Below are positions 35,733 to 45,291 of a stretch of 64,000 nt of DNA, in pieces. The notes under the pieces were generated by a model. That model saw only the letters and a program-made list of their open reading frames with translations, ran no database searches and was not told the origin of the DNA. Where the stretch lies: positions 62,001-126,000 of the forward strand of contig CAWCIL010000008.1 in assembly GCA_963795485.1 (NCBI GenBank). The letters are read 5' to 3'. Source of the stretch: AP-15 sp963795485. Its GTDB lineage: Bacteria > Pseudomonadota > Alphaproteobacteria > ATCC43930 > CGMCC-115725. The stretch's first letter is position 1. Every line of letters begins with the position of its first letter. The position numbers were made by a program, and so were the translations under genes.

Positions 35733-35804
35733 AGGCGCGAAAGGGAATCGAACCCTTGACCTCTCCCATGTTCTAGGAGCGCTCTGCCACTGAGCTACGC
35801 GCCT
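35733..35804 (-). tRNA. tRNA-Val-like gene with an altered anticodon loop and an extra T
   Basis: Acceptor (AGGCGCG/CGCGCCT), D arm (GCTC/GAGC) and T arm (AAGGG TTCGATT CCCTT) are clear and match alphaproteobacterial tRNA-Val(GAC). The anticodon arm folds as CTCCT-AGAACAT-GGGAG, so the formal anticodon is AAC (Val), but position 33 is G instead of the near-universal U. Relative to the usual CTTGACAT pattern four adjacent bases differ. There is also one extra T between the T stem and the acceptor. It may be a pseudo-tRNA or contain sequence errors. Confidence 0.72.
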
Positions 35805-35837
35805 GTCGGACAAACCCTGACCCATCGGGGCTGATGG

Positions 35838-35909
35838 TGGGCGCGACAGGGATTGAACCTGTGACCCCACCCGTGTGAAGGGTGTGCTCTCCCGCTGAGC
35901 TACGCGCCC
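35838..35909 (-). tRNA. tRNA-Val(CAC)
   Basis: A regular cloverleaf: acceptor GGGCGCG/CGCGCCC with discriminator A, D stem GCTC/GAGC, anticodon arm CACCC-TTCACAC-GGGTG (anticodon CAC, reading GUG), T arm ACAGG TTCAATC CCTGT. It lies 33 bases upstream of the aberrant Val tRNA on the same strand; the two are probably cotranscribed. Confidence 0.93.
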
Positions 35910-36146
35910 GCTCCTGATGCCGGCATTAAGCGGGCGGCAAGGAGGCCTGTCAAGGCGCGCGCCCGGCGGCACGACGCCCTGACCGGCCGCCTTGCCGGTC
36001 TGAGGCGGCTTAGCAGACGGCCTCTCGACCTCCAGCTTCGAAAGGCGTATGACGCCCCGACCTTGACGCCCGGTCCGTCATCGGGCAAGAAGCGCCCCGC
36101 ACTTCAGGGCGGGTGCCGGCCGCAGCCGAGGCATCCCGGGGAGCCC

Positions 36147-36966
36147 ATGAGCAGCCATTCCGTGTCGCTGAGCAACTTCGCCGTCACGGTGTGGCGGTAC
36201 TGGAACCTGATCAGCCGGTTGATCGGGCGGGAGTTCAGAGCGCGCTATCGCGGCTCTTTGCTGGGCGTGGTTTGGGCCATCCTGACGCCGCTCTTGACCG
36301 TCCTTGTATTCACCTTTGTCTTCAGCGTCGTATTCAAGACCAAATGGGGTGTTGAGAAGACCTCGAACGGCAGCTTTGTCGTGATCCTGCTGTTGGGGGC
36401 TGACCATAAACAATATTTTTGCCGAATCGATTGCGCGCGCCCCGACGGTAATTCTGGCCAATTTGAGCTATGTCAAGAAAGTCGTGTTCCCGCTCGAGGT
36501 GCTGCCGGTCGTGGTGGTCGTTGGCAGCCTGGTGAACGCGAGCCTTGCTCTCGGCGTCGTGATTGTCGCCAATTTTTTTATCACCGGCGTCATGCACCCA
36601 ACCTTGGTATTCCTGCCGTTCGTGCTGGCGCCCTACCTCCTGCTGGTCGTAGGGGTGACGATGTTCTTCAGTTCGGATGGCGTATTTATCCGCGATCTGA
36701 GCCAGGTCGTCGGACTTTTGGTCACGGTCTTGCTGTTCATGACCCCGATCTTTTACCCGCTGTCGAGCGTTCCCGAGCCCTATCGCGCCTGGCTCTATTT
36801 GAACCCGCTGACCTTCACGATCGAGCAGGCTCGCGCGGTCTCGCTGTTCGGCCTCGCCCCCGACTGGACCGGGCTCAGCCTTTATTCCGCCGGGGCGGTC
36901 GCCGTGTTGGCCGCGGGCCTCTTCTGGTTCCAGAAGACACGCAACGGTTTCGCCGATGTCATGTGA
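36147..36966 (+). CDS. Polysaccharide ABC exporter permease (Wzm/KpsM-like), with a frameshift
   Basis: An ABC-2-type membrane protein with six predicted helices. From ATG 36147 (MSSHSVSLSNFAVTVWRYWN) it has the signature LIGREFRARYRGSLLGVVWA and helix 1. A run of five G at 36395-36399 then needs one G fewer. The next frame gives LTINNIFAESIARAPTVILA, then NLSYVKKVVFPLEVLPVV and the remaining helices to 36966. The split is thus a single-base homopolymer insertion, probably a sequence error. It overlaps the ATPase gene by 11 bases. Together they would export an undecaprenyl-linked O-antigen- or capsule-like glycan. Confidence 0.88.
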
Positions 36967-38480
36967 TCCCGCGATATCGGTTGTCGGTTTGAGCAAGTGC
37001 TATACGATGTACGCGGCACCGCAGGATCGGCTCAAGCAGGCGATCGTGCCCCGCTTGGCGCGCGCCGTGGCCCCGTTTGCCCGCGCCGTCGGCAGGGATC
37101 TGACCCCGCCCGTTTTCTTCCGGCACCACTGGGCGTTGCGCGCGGTCAGCTTCGAGATCGAGCGCGGCGAGACCTTGGGGGTGATCGGCCGCAACGGCGC
37201 CGGCAAGTCGACTTTGCTGCAGCTGATCTGCGGCACCCTTGCGCCGACCTCCGGCAGCGTTGCGATGAAGGGGCGAGTTGCGGCGCTGCTCGAACTCGGA
37301 TCGGGGTTCAATCCGGACTTCACCGGCCGCGAGAACGTGTATCTCAACGCGACGGTTCTCGGCCTCACTGGGCGCGAGATCGAAGCCCGGCTCGACGATA
37401 TCCTCGCCTTCGCCGATATCGGCGCCTTTATCGATCAGCCGATCAAGACCTATTCGAGCGGCATGTCGATGCGCCTCGCTTTCGCCGTGATCGCCCATGT
37501 CGACGCCGACATCCTGATCATCGACGAGGCGCTCGCCGTCGGCGACGCCTATTTCCAGCAGAAGTGCATGCGCTGGCTCAGGCGCTTCCGCGAGCGCGGC
37601 ACGATCCTCTTCTGCGGCCATGACACCCACGCCGTGATCACCCTGTGCAACCGTGCCGTATGGCTCGAAAGCGGCGAGGTTCAAGCCTATGGCGCGGCCA
37701 AGGAGGTTTGCGAAGCCTACAGCGCGTCGATCCACGCTCAATCCGCCGGCCTGTCGGACGTAAAGATCAGCTCGGGAAGACCACTGTCCGCAAACCCTGA
37801 GCCCGAAAACCGCGAGCCGGGGCAGCCAGAGCCGGAAGCACCCGTGCCCGATCGCGCGCCCGAGACCTATTTCCCCAAGATCGATTTCGCGGTGCCCAAA
37901 TCCGGGGCGGTATTCGAGTTCAACGAGGAATCGGCCTCGTTCGGAACCGGCGACGCGACCGTCCTGAACGCCCGAATGACCGCGGCCGACGGATCGGAGC
38001 TGACCTGGATCGGCGGCGGCGAGGCGGTCGAGGTCAAAGCCAGGATCAGAGCGAACACCGACATTCATGATCCGATTGTCGGCTTTCACATCAAAGATCG
38101 CCTGGGTCAGCCGCTGGTCGGCGACAACACCTACCTCACCTATCGATCGGGAGAGATGTCGTTCGCCGCCGGCGACGAGATCGAGGTTCGCTTCGCCTTT
38201 GAGCTGCCGCACCTGCGGAGCGGCGACTATTCGGTCACGATCGCCATAGCTTCGGGCACCCTCGACCAGCACGTGCAGCATCACTGGCTGCACGACGCGC
38301 TTTATCTTCAAGGTGCACTCGCCCTTTCAAAACGGCGTAATGATCGCGATCCCGATGCGCTCGATCACGATAAAGGCGGCGACGGCCCAGCTGCGCCGCT
38401 TCAGCCGACCCGAAGCAGGCAGCAGAGGCCCCAGTTTCGGGATGAGCTGTCAAGGCACATGCCGGGCGCGCGCAGCCTGA
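36956..38480 (+). CDS. Polysaccharide ABC exporter ATPase (Wzt-like), with a late frameshift
   Basis: An ATP-binding subunit with Walker A GRNGAGKSTLLQ (about 80), signature YSSGMSMRLAFA, Walker B ILIIDEALAVGD and switch His in FCGHDTHAV. After an acidic linker (about 275-300) comes a Wzt-type C-terminal carbohydrate-binding domain (DPIVGFHIKDRLGQPLVGDN). TTT at 38301-38303 carries one extra T. Removing it gives DALIFKVHSPFQNGVMIAIP and a stop at 38478-38480, before the next gene. Wzt C-domains recognise the capped end of the exported glycan, so the substrate probably carries a terminal modification, perhaps added by the TylF-like enzyme downstream. Confidence 0.9.
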
Positions 38481-38550
38481 ACGGGAGCGCTGCGGAGCCC
38501 GACGGATCTTCCGTTTTCTGCCCGGATCCGATGCATGGGAGAGCGACGCC

Positions 38551-40173
38551 GTGCCGCAGCAGCCCAATATTTCGATTATTATGCCCGTCTACAATGGTGC
38601 GAACTATATGCGCGAGGCGATCGACAGCGCGCTCGCCCAGACTTGGCCGCTGACCGAGATTGTCGTCGTCAACGACGGTTCGACGGACGGCGGCGAAACC
38701 GATCGGATTGCCCGATCCTACGGGGACCGCATCCGGTACGTGGAACAGCCTAATGGTGGCGTCGCCAGCGCCTTGAACGCCGGGATCGACGTTATGACCG
38801 GCGACTTTTTTTGTTGGCTGAGCCATGACGACCTGCATGTGCCGAACAAGACGGAGCGGCAGGTCGCGCGATGGACCGCCCTCGGTTGCCCCGGCGACGT
38901 GGTACTGTATTCCGACTACACCCTGATCAATGCCGCCGGCGCGCCTATTGCCGACGTTGTTCTCGATCACAAGATGCTGGAGGAAAAGCCTCTCTATGCG
39001 GTGCTGCGGGGCTCGATCCACGGCTGCTCGGTTTTTGTGCCGCGTCGTTTGTTCGACAGGGCTGGCAAGTTTGATATCGGTCGTCCGACCACGCAAGACT
39101 ATGATCTGTGGTTCCGGATGACCGAGTACGCCCGCTTTATCCACATGCCCGGAACTTCTGGTCAAATCGCGCTGGCATGACGAGCAGGGCTCCAAAAAGA
39201 TCGACCATACGACCGAAGCCAACGCGTTTTGGTCGGCGCCTGCTGGGAGAGGTGTGCGAGACCGAGCAGGAGGAGATGGAGGGCTCGGTTTATCGCTTCC
39301 AAAAGGAGATGGAAGCGTTCCTGAGCCGGAACGGCATCGGTGAGGCGGCGGATCGGGCGGCGCAATTGGCCGAGGCGGCGATCGAGCGGACGCTCGGTGT
39401 CAATCATCATCCCGGTCTTCAACCGCTCACGATCAGGCGATCAGCGCCATCGACAGCGCGCTCGCCCAAACCCATTCGGAGATAGAAGTCATTGTCGTGG
39501 ACGACGGGTCCACCGATGATATGACGCTCTTTCGGCAGGCCCTGACCGAGCGTCCCGAAGGTTCGCCTTCTGGTTCAGGAAAACCTCGGGCCTGCCGCGG
39601 CGCGAAACCTCGGTTGGCAGCATGCCGGTGGACAATATGTGGCGTTCCTCGACAGCGACGACCTATTTGTTCCCGACAAAGTTGCCGTGCAGATCCGCTT
39701 GATGGCCGGAGAGAATTCCTGCTTTTCGCATACTTCCTATTGGCGTCATGAATCGAAGGCTCCGCGCCTCGAGGCTCGGCACTCAGGGATTTTCGGCGGG
39801 CAGAACGCCTTCCCAGAAATCATCAGCGGGTGCGCGATCGCGACGCCGACGGTCATGGTGCGCCGGGATCTCTGGCTGGACGGCTTCATGCATCCGGATT
39901 GGCGAGGACATCCTTCTGTGGATCCGAATCGCGGCCCGGTGCGGGGTTCAGGGCATCGATCGGCCGCTGACGATCGTCCGCAGCGGAGCATCGAGCGCAG
40001 CCTATGACCCCGTGAAGCAGATAGCCGGGTTGGAAAACGTCATTGCGAGCATCGAAACCGACCCGACGCTCTCGTCCTACACCGAGCAACTGATGCGCTT
40101 GAGAGCCTATGCCTCGCAATACCGCGGCTCACATTCGCACCCAGTACTTTTATCCGATCGTGCCGCAGATTAA
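38551..40173 (+). CDS. Tandem GT2 glycosyltransferase, broken by six +1 insertions
   Basis: Two family-2 glycosyltransferase domains in a row. Domain 1 starts at ATG 38551: NISIIMPVYNGANYMREAID, VVVNDGSTDGG, LSHDDLH and TQDYDLWFRM. Frame changes at 39148-39150, 39238-39240, 39396-39397, 39423-39424, 39554-39556 and 39894-39897 are each repaired by removing one base. The joined reading passes through LLVKSRWHDEQGSKKIDHTT, then VSIIIPVF with DSALAQTHSEIEVIVVDDGS (domain 2), AFLDSDDLFVPDKVAVQIRL and IGEDILLWIRIAARCG, to 40173. The product would be about 538 residues, adding sugars to the glycan exported by the upstream ABC transporter. No nonsense substitutions were seen. Confidence 0.8.
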
Positions 40174-40197
40174 GCTGCCGGTTCGGGCTTTATCGAG

Positions 40198-41394
40198 ATG
40201 TCGGTAACACGCGGCATCGCTCGCCGCCTTGCATATCGACTCCCGCCTCTGAGGCGCTTGGCGGAAGACCGCGCCGCGCTGGCGCAAGCCGTTGCCGGTC
40301 TGGGAGCCGAGCGCGATGCGCTCCGGGCCGAGAAGCAGTCGCTGGCGCAAGCCGTAGTGGGGTTGGAAGCTGAGCGGGAAGCCTCGCGGACCCTGGTTAC
40401 GGCGGTCGAGGGTGAGCGCGAACACCTTTTAATGGAGCTGCGCCGGCTTTCGGCCGAGCGAGACGCGTTGTGGGCGGAGCAGGCGCACTCGAGAGCTTAC
40501 AGCTCGATCGAAGAGAGCCTGTCGGACATAACCGAGATCTTGCGCTCCAGGTTCGGCCCTCAGATTGCCGCCCTTTTCGACGGTCAGGAGATCGCGACCG
40601 GGCGCGTGCTGCGCGCCCTCGAACAAGGCAAGGCTTCGCGAGGCACCGATGGATTCTATGGCGCGCAGCGATATCTCGATCTGCTCGAGCTGACGCTCAC
40701 CGGAATGATCTACGGCGATGAGGCGACCGACCCCGGGTCGAAAGGGACCTACGATCCCGCGATCCGGGTGACCGGTCGAGATTGGCCGTCTCGCGCTCAC
40801 ACCATGATCGGACTGGCTCGGCTCCGGAGCTTGCGGTCGATATGCGAGCGCGCCCTCGAGGAGAATATTCCGGGCGATTTGATCGAGACCGGAGTGTGGC
40901 GCGGGGGCGCCTGTATTTTGATGCGCGCTATCCTCGCCGCGCATGGCGATGCGACGCGCCGGGTGTTTGTCGCCGACAGCTTCCGCGGGCTGCCGCCGCC
41001 GAACCCGTCGGAATACCCGGCGGACGCGGGCGATCTCCATCAAACATACCCGCAGCTTGCGGTGTCGCGGCCCGAGGTCGAGGAGAATTTTCGCCGCTAC
41101 GGCCTGCTGGACGAGCGGGTGGTGTTTCTGGAGGGTTGGTTCAAGGACACGCTGCCCGCCGCTCCGATCGATCGGCTTGCGGTGCTGCGGCTCGACGGCG
41201 ACATGTACGAGAGCACAATCGAGGCGCTGGACGCGCTTTACGACAAAGTGTCGCCGGGCGGGTTCGTGATCATCGACGATTACCTGTTAAAGCCCTGCGC
41301 CGCAGCCGTAGACCACTTTCGCGCCGCTCGCGGGATCACGGCGCCGCTGCACAATATCGACGATGCCGCGGTGTGGTGGCGCGTCGCCGGTTGA
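40198..41394 (+). CDS. TylF/MycF-family methyltransferase with an N-terminal coiled coil
   Basis: A 398-residue protein. Residues 20-100 are heptad-rich (AEDRAALAQAVAGLGAERDA, LRAEKQSLAQAVVGLEAERE), a long coiled coil. The rest is a macrocin-O-methyltransferase-like domain: YLDLLELTLTGMIYGDE, NIPGDLIETGVWRGGACILM (SAM site), RRVFVADSFRGLPPPNPSEY, VLRLDGDMYESTIEALDALY (metal-binding Asp) and GFVIIDDYLL. TylF enzymes methylate sugar hydroxyls. Next to Wzm/Wzt and GT2 genes it probably caps the glycan by methylation, with the coiled coil acting as a scaffold or length ruler (inference by analogy with WbdD-type terminators). Confidence 0.88.
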   Translation: MSVTRGIARRLAYRLPPLRRLAEDRAALAQAVAGLGAERDALRAEKQSLAQAVVGLEAEREASRTLVTAVEGEREHLLMELRRLSAERDALWAEQAHSRAYSSIEESLSDITEILRSRFGPQIAALFDGQEIATGRVLRALEQGKASRGTDGFYGAQRYLDLLELTLTGMIYGDEATDPGSKGTYDPAIRVTGRDWPSRAHTMIGLARLRSLRSICERALEENIPGDLIETGVWRGGACILMRAILAAHGDATRRVFVADSFRGLPPPNPSEYPADAGDLHQTYPQLAVSRPEVEENFRRYGLLDERVVFLEGWFKDTLPAAPIDRLAVLRLDGDMYESTIEALDALYDKVSPGGFVIIDDYLLKPCAAAVDHFRAARGITAPLHNIDDAAVWWRVAG

Positions 41395-41525
41395 CCGCGA
41401 TCCACCGGCCGCGACGCGCTGTCGCCATCGGATGGCCTATCGGCCCTGACAGACACACTCTCGGGTGGGCGAGCCGGGTCGTGGATTTCCGGAGGGGACC
41501 GCCACCGGCGCGCCGCGCGGCACGA

Positions 41526-41882
41526 TCAACGCGGTTTGGCCCCGAGCCCAAGGCCCGACGGCGCACTGGATTTGGCGGCACCGAGGCGGCGTCGGTTGGC
41601 CCGCATCCGCCGCCGGTAAATCGCCAGCGTTCGTGCCGGGACCTGCGCGTTGCCCCCGGTCATCGCGGCCAGCGCCATTGCCTGCTGGACCTCGAACGCG
41701 GCGGCGACTTTTTCAGACACCATGCGCAGCATCTCGGCCGCGGCCGGTTCGCGGCCGGCGGCCAGCAACGCCAGCCTGAGGCCGATCACCTGTTGAGCCT
41801 CCAGGCCCGCCTGCCAGAAATCGGCCGACAGGCGCAGCCAGGAGGGTGGTCCAGGCGCGCGGCGAGTGCCGCGTTTGCGCAC
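41526..41882 (-). CDS. Small phasin-like conserved hypothetical protein
   Basis: A 118-residue protein with a basic N-terminus and amphipathic helices: FWQAGLEAQQVIGLRLALLA, AAAEMLRMVSEKVAAAFEVQ, ending TLAIYRRRMRANRRRLG. The pattern (aromatic start, AGLEAQQVIGLR, MVSEKVAAA, RRRxRANRRRL) recurs in alphaproteobacterial hypothetical proteins distantly like phasins. Phasins coat polyhydroxyalkanoate granules, but no PHA gene is in the window. It sits 1 base from the CsbD gene on the same strand. Confidence 0.7.
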   Translation of the reverse strand: MRKRGTRRAPGPPSWLRLSADFWQAGLEAQQVIGLRLALLAAGREPAAAEMLRMVSEKVAAAFEVQQAMALAAMTGGNAQVPARTLAIYRRRMRANRRRLGAAKSSAPSGLGLGAKPR

Positions 41883-41883
41883 G

Positions 41884-42066
41884 CTACTTCTTCAGCGCAT
41901 CGCGAGCGGCGTCTTTGGCGCCGCCGACAGCGTTCTGGATCTTTCCGGCAGCCTTTTCCGCAGCGCCCTCGCTCTGGGTTTTTGCGTCGCCGGTCGCCTT
42001 GCCGACGGCCTCCTTGACGGCTCCTTTCACCTGGTGTCCGGCACCCGCGACACGATCTTGATCCAT
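41884..42066 (-). CDS. CsbD-family stress protein
   Basis: A 60-residue hydrophilic protein: VAGAGHQVKGAVKEAVGKAT, GDAKTQSEGAAEKAAGKIQN. The repeating G-x-x-x-E/K-x-A-x-G-K pattern is typical of CsbD proteins, usually induced by general stress. Biochemical role unknown. Together with the phasin-like gene it forms a small two-gene unit. Confidence 0.93.
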   Translation of the reverse strand: MDQDRVAGAGHQVKGAVKEAVGKATGDAKTQSEGAAEKAAGKIQNAVGGAKDAARDALKK

Positions 42067-42246
42067 TGCGGTACTTCCTCTCTCCAGTGAACGAAGTGCT
42101 TAGAGAACGCCCGGCAGGCAGTTTCGTCTCCTTCTCGCTGGAAGCCTTGACGCTCTCTCTTCACCGCGCGATCCGTTCCTCCTGCATTCGAATGTTGTAC
42201 CCGATTCGGACCGGCGCCCCGGCCGATGCCGATCCGCGACCTCGGC

Positions 42247-43041
42247 CTAAGCCACCTGCAGCTCGTAGACGATCAGCGACTCGATCAGGATCGAACGTTC
42301 GTGAACGAGGCGCGCGCGAAATCCGGCCCGATCGATCAAACCGGCCAGGAGCTCGAGGTCGGAATCCGATGAGACCATGACGTAGAGCCGCCCTCCGGGC
42401 TTCAGGCGCTGGCGAGACTGGTCGAACAATGCTGCGATGTCGCGGTAATGCGGGCCGGCATGCCAGCCGCGATCGGAGAGATCGCGCGGTTCGCCCGGAT
42501 GCTTGGGCGGGCTGGACAGGATCGCGTCGAACAGCGGTTCGGGCGCCAAGGCCGAGAGCAGGTCGGAGCACAGTGCGCTGACGCGATCGCCGAGGCCATT
42601 GGCGCGCGCGTTTTCGGCCGCGGCGAGCGCAGCGTTTGGGTTGATGTCGGCGGCGATGACGCACCGGGCGCCGGCGCGCGCCGCGGCAAGGGCGAGAATG
42701 CCCGATCCGGTGCCGACATCGAGGACACGCCGATCCTTCAGATCGAGACGGCCGATGAATTCAGCAAAGCACTCGCTGCTCAGGAAATAGCGCGGATGAA
42801 ACACCGTTGGTCGTACGCTCAGGCGAAAGCCTGCAGCCCGCGTTACGCGGGTGCGCCGACAACTTAGAATCAGGTGATAGGATAAGAAGTGAATGGAGCG
42901 ACGCAGCAGACGACGAAACCGACCGTGCGGCGTGCTTCGGCGGCCCAAGGAGCCCCCGAGGGCGCGCGATGCACCTGCGGCCCCGCGGATTCCGGCCCCA
43001 TCGCTGTCAAGCGGCTCATCGACGCCAGATATCTGATCCAC
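42247..43041 (-). CDS. Class I methyltransferase (HemK/RsmC-like)
   Basis: A methyltransferase core from about residue 75: VFHPRYFLSSECFAEFIGRL, RRVLDVGTGSGILALAAARA (motif I), VIAADINPNAALAAAENARA and FDAILSSPPKHPGEP (the [N/S]PP[Y/K] motif IV of N-methyltransferases). The C-terminal part has LKPGGRLYVMVSSDSDLELL. The start is uncertain: the ATG at 43041 gives a basic leader (about 60 residues) that becomes family-like only at RLLRRSIHFLSYHLIL. Target unknown: HemK-like enzymes methylate release factors or rRNA. Confidence 0.78.
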   Translation of the reverse strand: MDQISGVDEPLDSDGAGIRGAAGASRALGGSLGRRSTPHGRFRRLLRRSIHFLSYHLILSCRRTRVTRAAGFRLSVRPTVFHPRYFLSSECFAEFIGRLDLKDRRVLDVGTGSGILALAAARAGARCVIAADINPNAALAAAENARANGLGDRVSALCSDLLSALAPEPLFDAILSSPPKHPGEPRDLSDRGWHAGPHYRDIAALFDQSRQRLKPGGRLYVMVSSDSDLELLAGLIDRAGFRARLVHERSILIESLIVYELQVA

Positions 43042-43071
43042 GATTGGATGCTCCCGGGCGAGTTGGCCGGA

Positions 43072-43728
43072 TCATAAATTGTTGCGCGGTCCGATCGGCG
43101 CATTCGCTTTGATTCGAGAATGACCGCCGCGCATGAACAGGATGTGCAAGTAATGCCACAGCGATCGGCTGTGCGCCGGTTGTACCTCGATCCGGCCTTC
43201 CTGCGCAGACGGTGCCGTCAGCAATCCGCGCAACTTGATCATTTCCCAGGCGAACGGGCTCCAGTCGCGCCAGGCCTGTTGCGCTTCGCGCAGCAGCATG
43301 CCGCTGACCACCTCCGGCACCGCGCCGAAAATCTCGGGGATGCGGTCAGACATGCCGTCGTCACGCAAAATGTTCCACCTTGAAAGGCCGCCCATGACTG
43401 GAGAGCCGAGAGCATAGACTACCCGGCTGACCCAGGCCTCGCGGATGCAGTAGGAGCACATCGCACATGGTTCGATATTGGTATAGAGCGTGTAACGGCG
43501 AAGTTGCTGCCGTCCGATCGTTTTTTGCGCGTGCGAGAGGGCGATGATCTCGGCGTGACGGGTCACGTCGCCGTCGCGAATGGTGCTGTTGATCGCCTCC
43601 GCTACGATATGTCCATCCAGCGCAATGACCGTGCCAAACGGGTATTCGCCTTTGCCGACTGCGATTCGCGAAAGCTCGATGCAGCGAGCCATCATCGCCC
43701 GGTCCGTTATGTCGGATGAAATCTCCAT
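43072..43728 (-). CDS. Zinc nucleoside / guanine deaminase-like protein
   Basis: A 218-residue cytidine-deaminase-fold enzyme. It has EYPFGTVIALDGHIVAEAIN, the catalytic HAE motif (DVTRHAEIIALSHAQ) and the second zinc motif EPCAMCSYCIREAWVSRVVY (PCxMC with an additional Cys). The length exceeds TadA (about 160), and the tail resembles guanine-deaminase/nucleoside-deaminase relatives. ATG 43728 (MEISSDIT) is taken as start. The preferred base is not determinable. Confidence 0.82.
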   Translation of the reverse strand: MEISSDITDRAMMARCIELSRIAVGKGEYPFGTVIALDGHIVAEAINSTIRDGDVTRHAEIIALSHAQKTIGRQQLRRYTLYTNIEPCAMCSYCIREAWVSRVVYALGSPVMGGLSRWNILRDDGMSDRIPEIFGAVPEVVSGMLLREAQQAWRDWSPFAWEMIKLRGLLTAPSAQEGRIEVQPAHSRSLWHYLHILFMRGGHSRIKANAPIGPRNNL

Positions 43729-44170
43729 CGCTACAGTGCTCCGCTTCCCGCGCAATCGAGTGGGACCGGATGGTCCCGCTCACATGGCATATTCGGAAAT
43801 GCTTTTGGTTTAGTAAGGGCTCTGGGAGCCGGGTTCATCCCTGCCATCCCAAACTGCCGCGCCGCGCGCCGCTCGCCTGGTGCGCCATTTCCGGACCGGA
43901 CGATCTGGCAGAAAGCCGGTCCCGCCGCTGCGTCTCTGCCGGGAGCGCTCCGGCGATCGAAGCCATGTTTCCTGTGAAACCATCGATAGAACCGCCCATT
44001 ACCGTGCGCTAACGCAGATTGCTCTGCCGGGTTCTCGCCCCGCCCGGAAATTTCCGTGGGCGAAATATCCGTGGCCGAAGGCCAGATCGTCTGCTCGTAC
44101 CGAGCGACGGTTTGCCTCAGCGGCCGTCGCTCGCGGCTGCGGTCTTGCGCGGCCCCGGATCGGCGCAGTT
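43729..44170. other. Intergenic region with no recognisable gene
   Basis: About 440 bases between the deaminase start and the outer-membrane efflux relic. Long overlapping open frames are present but none has family-like sequence or a ribosome site. Probably decayed DNA plus the deaminase promoter. Confidence 0.4.
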
Positions 44171-44830
44171 CTACCAGCGTCCGCCGAGCGCCTGAAACAA
44201 AGCCGCGGTATCGGCAAAGCGGCTGGCCTGCGCCTGCGCGACGCTGCGCACTGCCATCTGATGGCCGCTCCCGGCTATCAGCAACGCCAAGTGGTTCACG
44301 GCGCCAGGCTGGAGCTGGCGGGTGATGCCGAGGTTCGTCGCGGCGGCTCGGTCGGCTTCGGCGGCAGCCTTCAGCGCGTCCGCGATCGGATTGCAGCGCG
44401 TGCAGCCTGTCGGTGACATTTGGCGCGCGGCGATGACGCCGCCGCCTGGTCAAAGGCGGCGTCGGCGGCGCGTTCCTGGTACAGCAGGGTACCGGCGTCG
44501 AAGATCATCTGGGCGTTTCCGGCGATGCTCCAAAACACGTTGCCCGGCGTCGCGAGAACCGCGACCGCGAGCCCCGCAGTGCTGGCGTCGCCGGTCAGTG
44601 AGAACTGCGGCAACCGGGCGGCAACGGCGACGCCGACCTGGGCGCGCCGCCTGCAGCTCGGGCTCGGCCGCGCGCACCTCGGGGCGCTGATCGACCAGTT
44701 TGGCGGGCCGGCTGACCGGCAGCTGCTGGGGCAGGCGCAGTTAGGCGAGCTCAGCCGTCGCCGCGAGCAATTCGATCTGCGCCTTGTGCCGCCGAAGACA
44801 TCCGGCGAATTTCGAAACCGTCACCTGGGA
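44171..44830 (-). pseudogene. Relic of a NodT/TolC-type outer-membrane efflux lipoprotein
   Basis: Fragments in different minus-strand frames follow the order of NodT-family proteins: KAQIELLAATAELA, then KLVDQRPEVRAAEPELQAA, then RLPQFSLTGDASTAGLAVAV, NAQMIFDAGTLLYQERAADA, then DALKAAAEADRAAATNLGIT and the end ADTAALFQALGGRW. Between them are deletions, a stop codon and at least two frame changes. The N-terminus and lipobox are absent. This is a genuine relic. Such channels pair with adaptor/permease systems like the EmrAB pair at 1-4 kb. Confidence 0.7.
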
Positions 44831-45291
44831 CCCACCCCGAGTAAGGCGAGAACACCGGCGTCAACAGGTCATCGTCGACGGCCATGTTGCTATCGGTCAC
44901 TCGCTGCGGAAGAAGATCCGGGCGGCGGCGGTCGCGACCTTGATCCCAGCCCATCGCTCCGGAGTCGGCCGAAAAGTCCCCGGCGCCCCTGTCGCATAAG
45001 GCAACGGTGTCGGCTCCGCCTGATCCGCGGCGCCCCGCTCGATCAGCGACCCGCCGAGGACGATCTCTTCATGCCGGCCACCTTCCCACCCCACCCAATG
45101 GCACGGATCTCATAGTGCCGGCCTCTTATATCCGCCTGAACTTCGCGGGCTGACGCGGGCCCAACGCAAAAAACACGGCGCGATTGGCCATAACGGCCGG
45201 CCGGGCGCCTATGCGCCGCGAATGGTGAGACCGGCGAACGAGCTGTGGTAGCCTGCGCCTCAGCGTTGAAAAGCTTTGGCCAGGAACGCCG

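Noticed and set aside
35733..35804. CTA triplet in the odd tRNA as an amber-suppressor anticodon, linked to the cupin TAG
   Set aside because: In the folded arm CTA occupies positions 30-32, not 34-36; the formal anticodon is AAC. The link to the amber codon is coincidental on present evidence.
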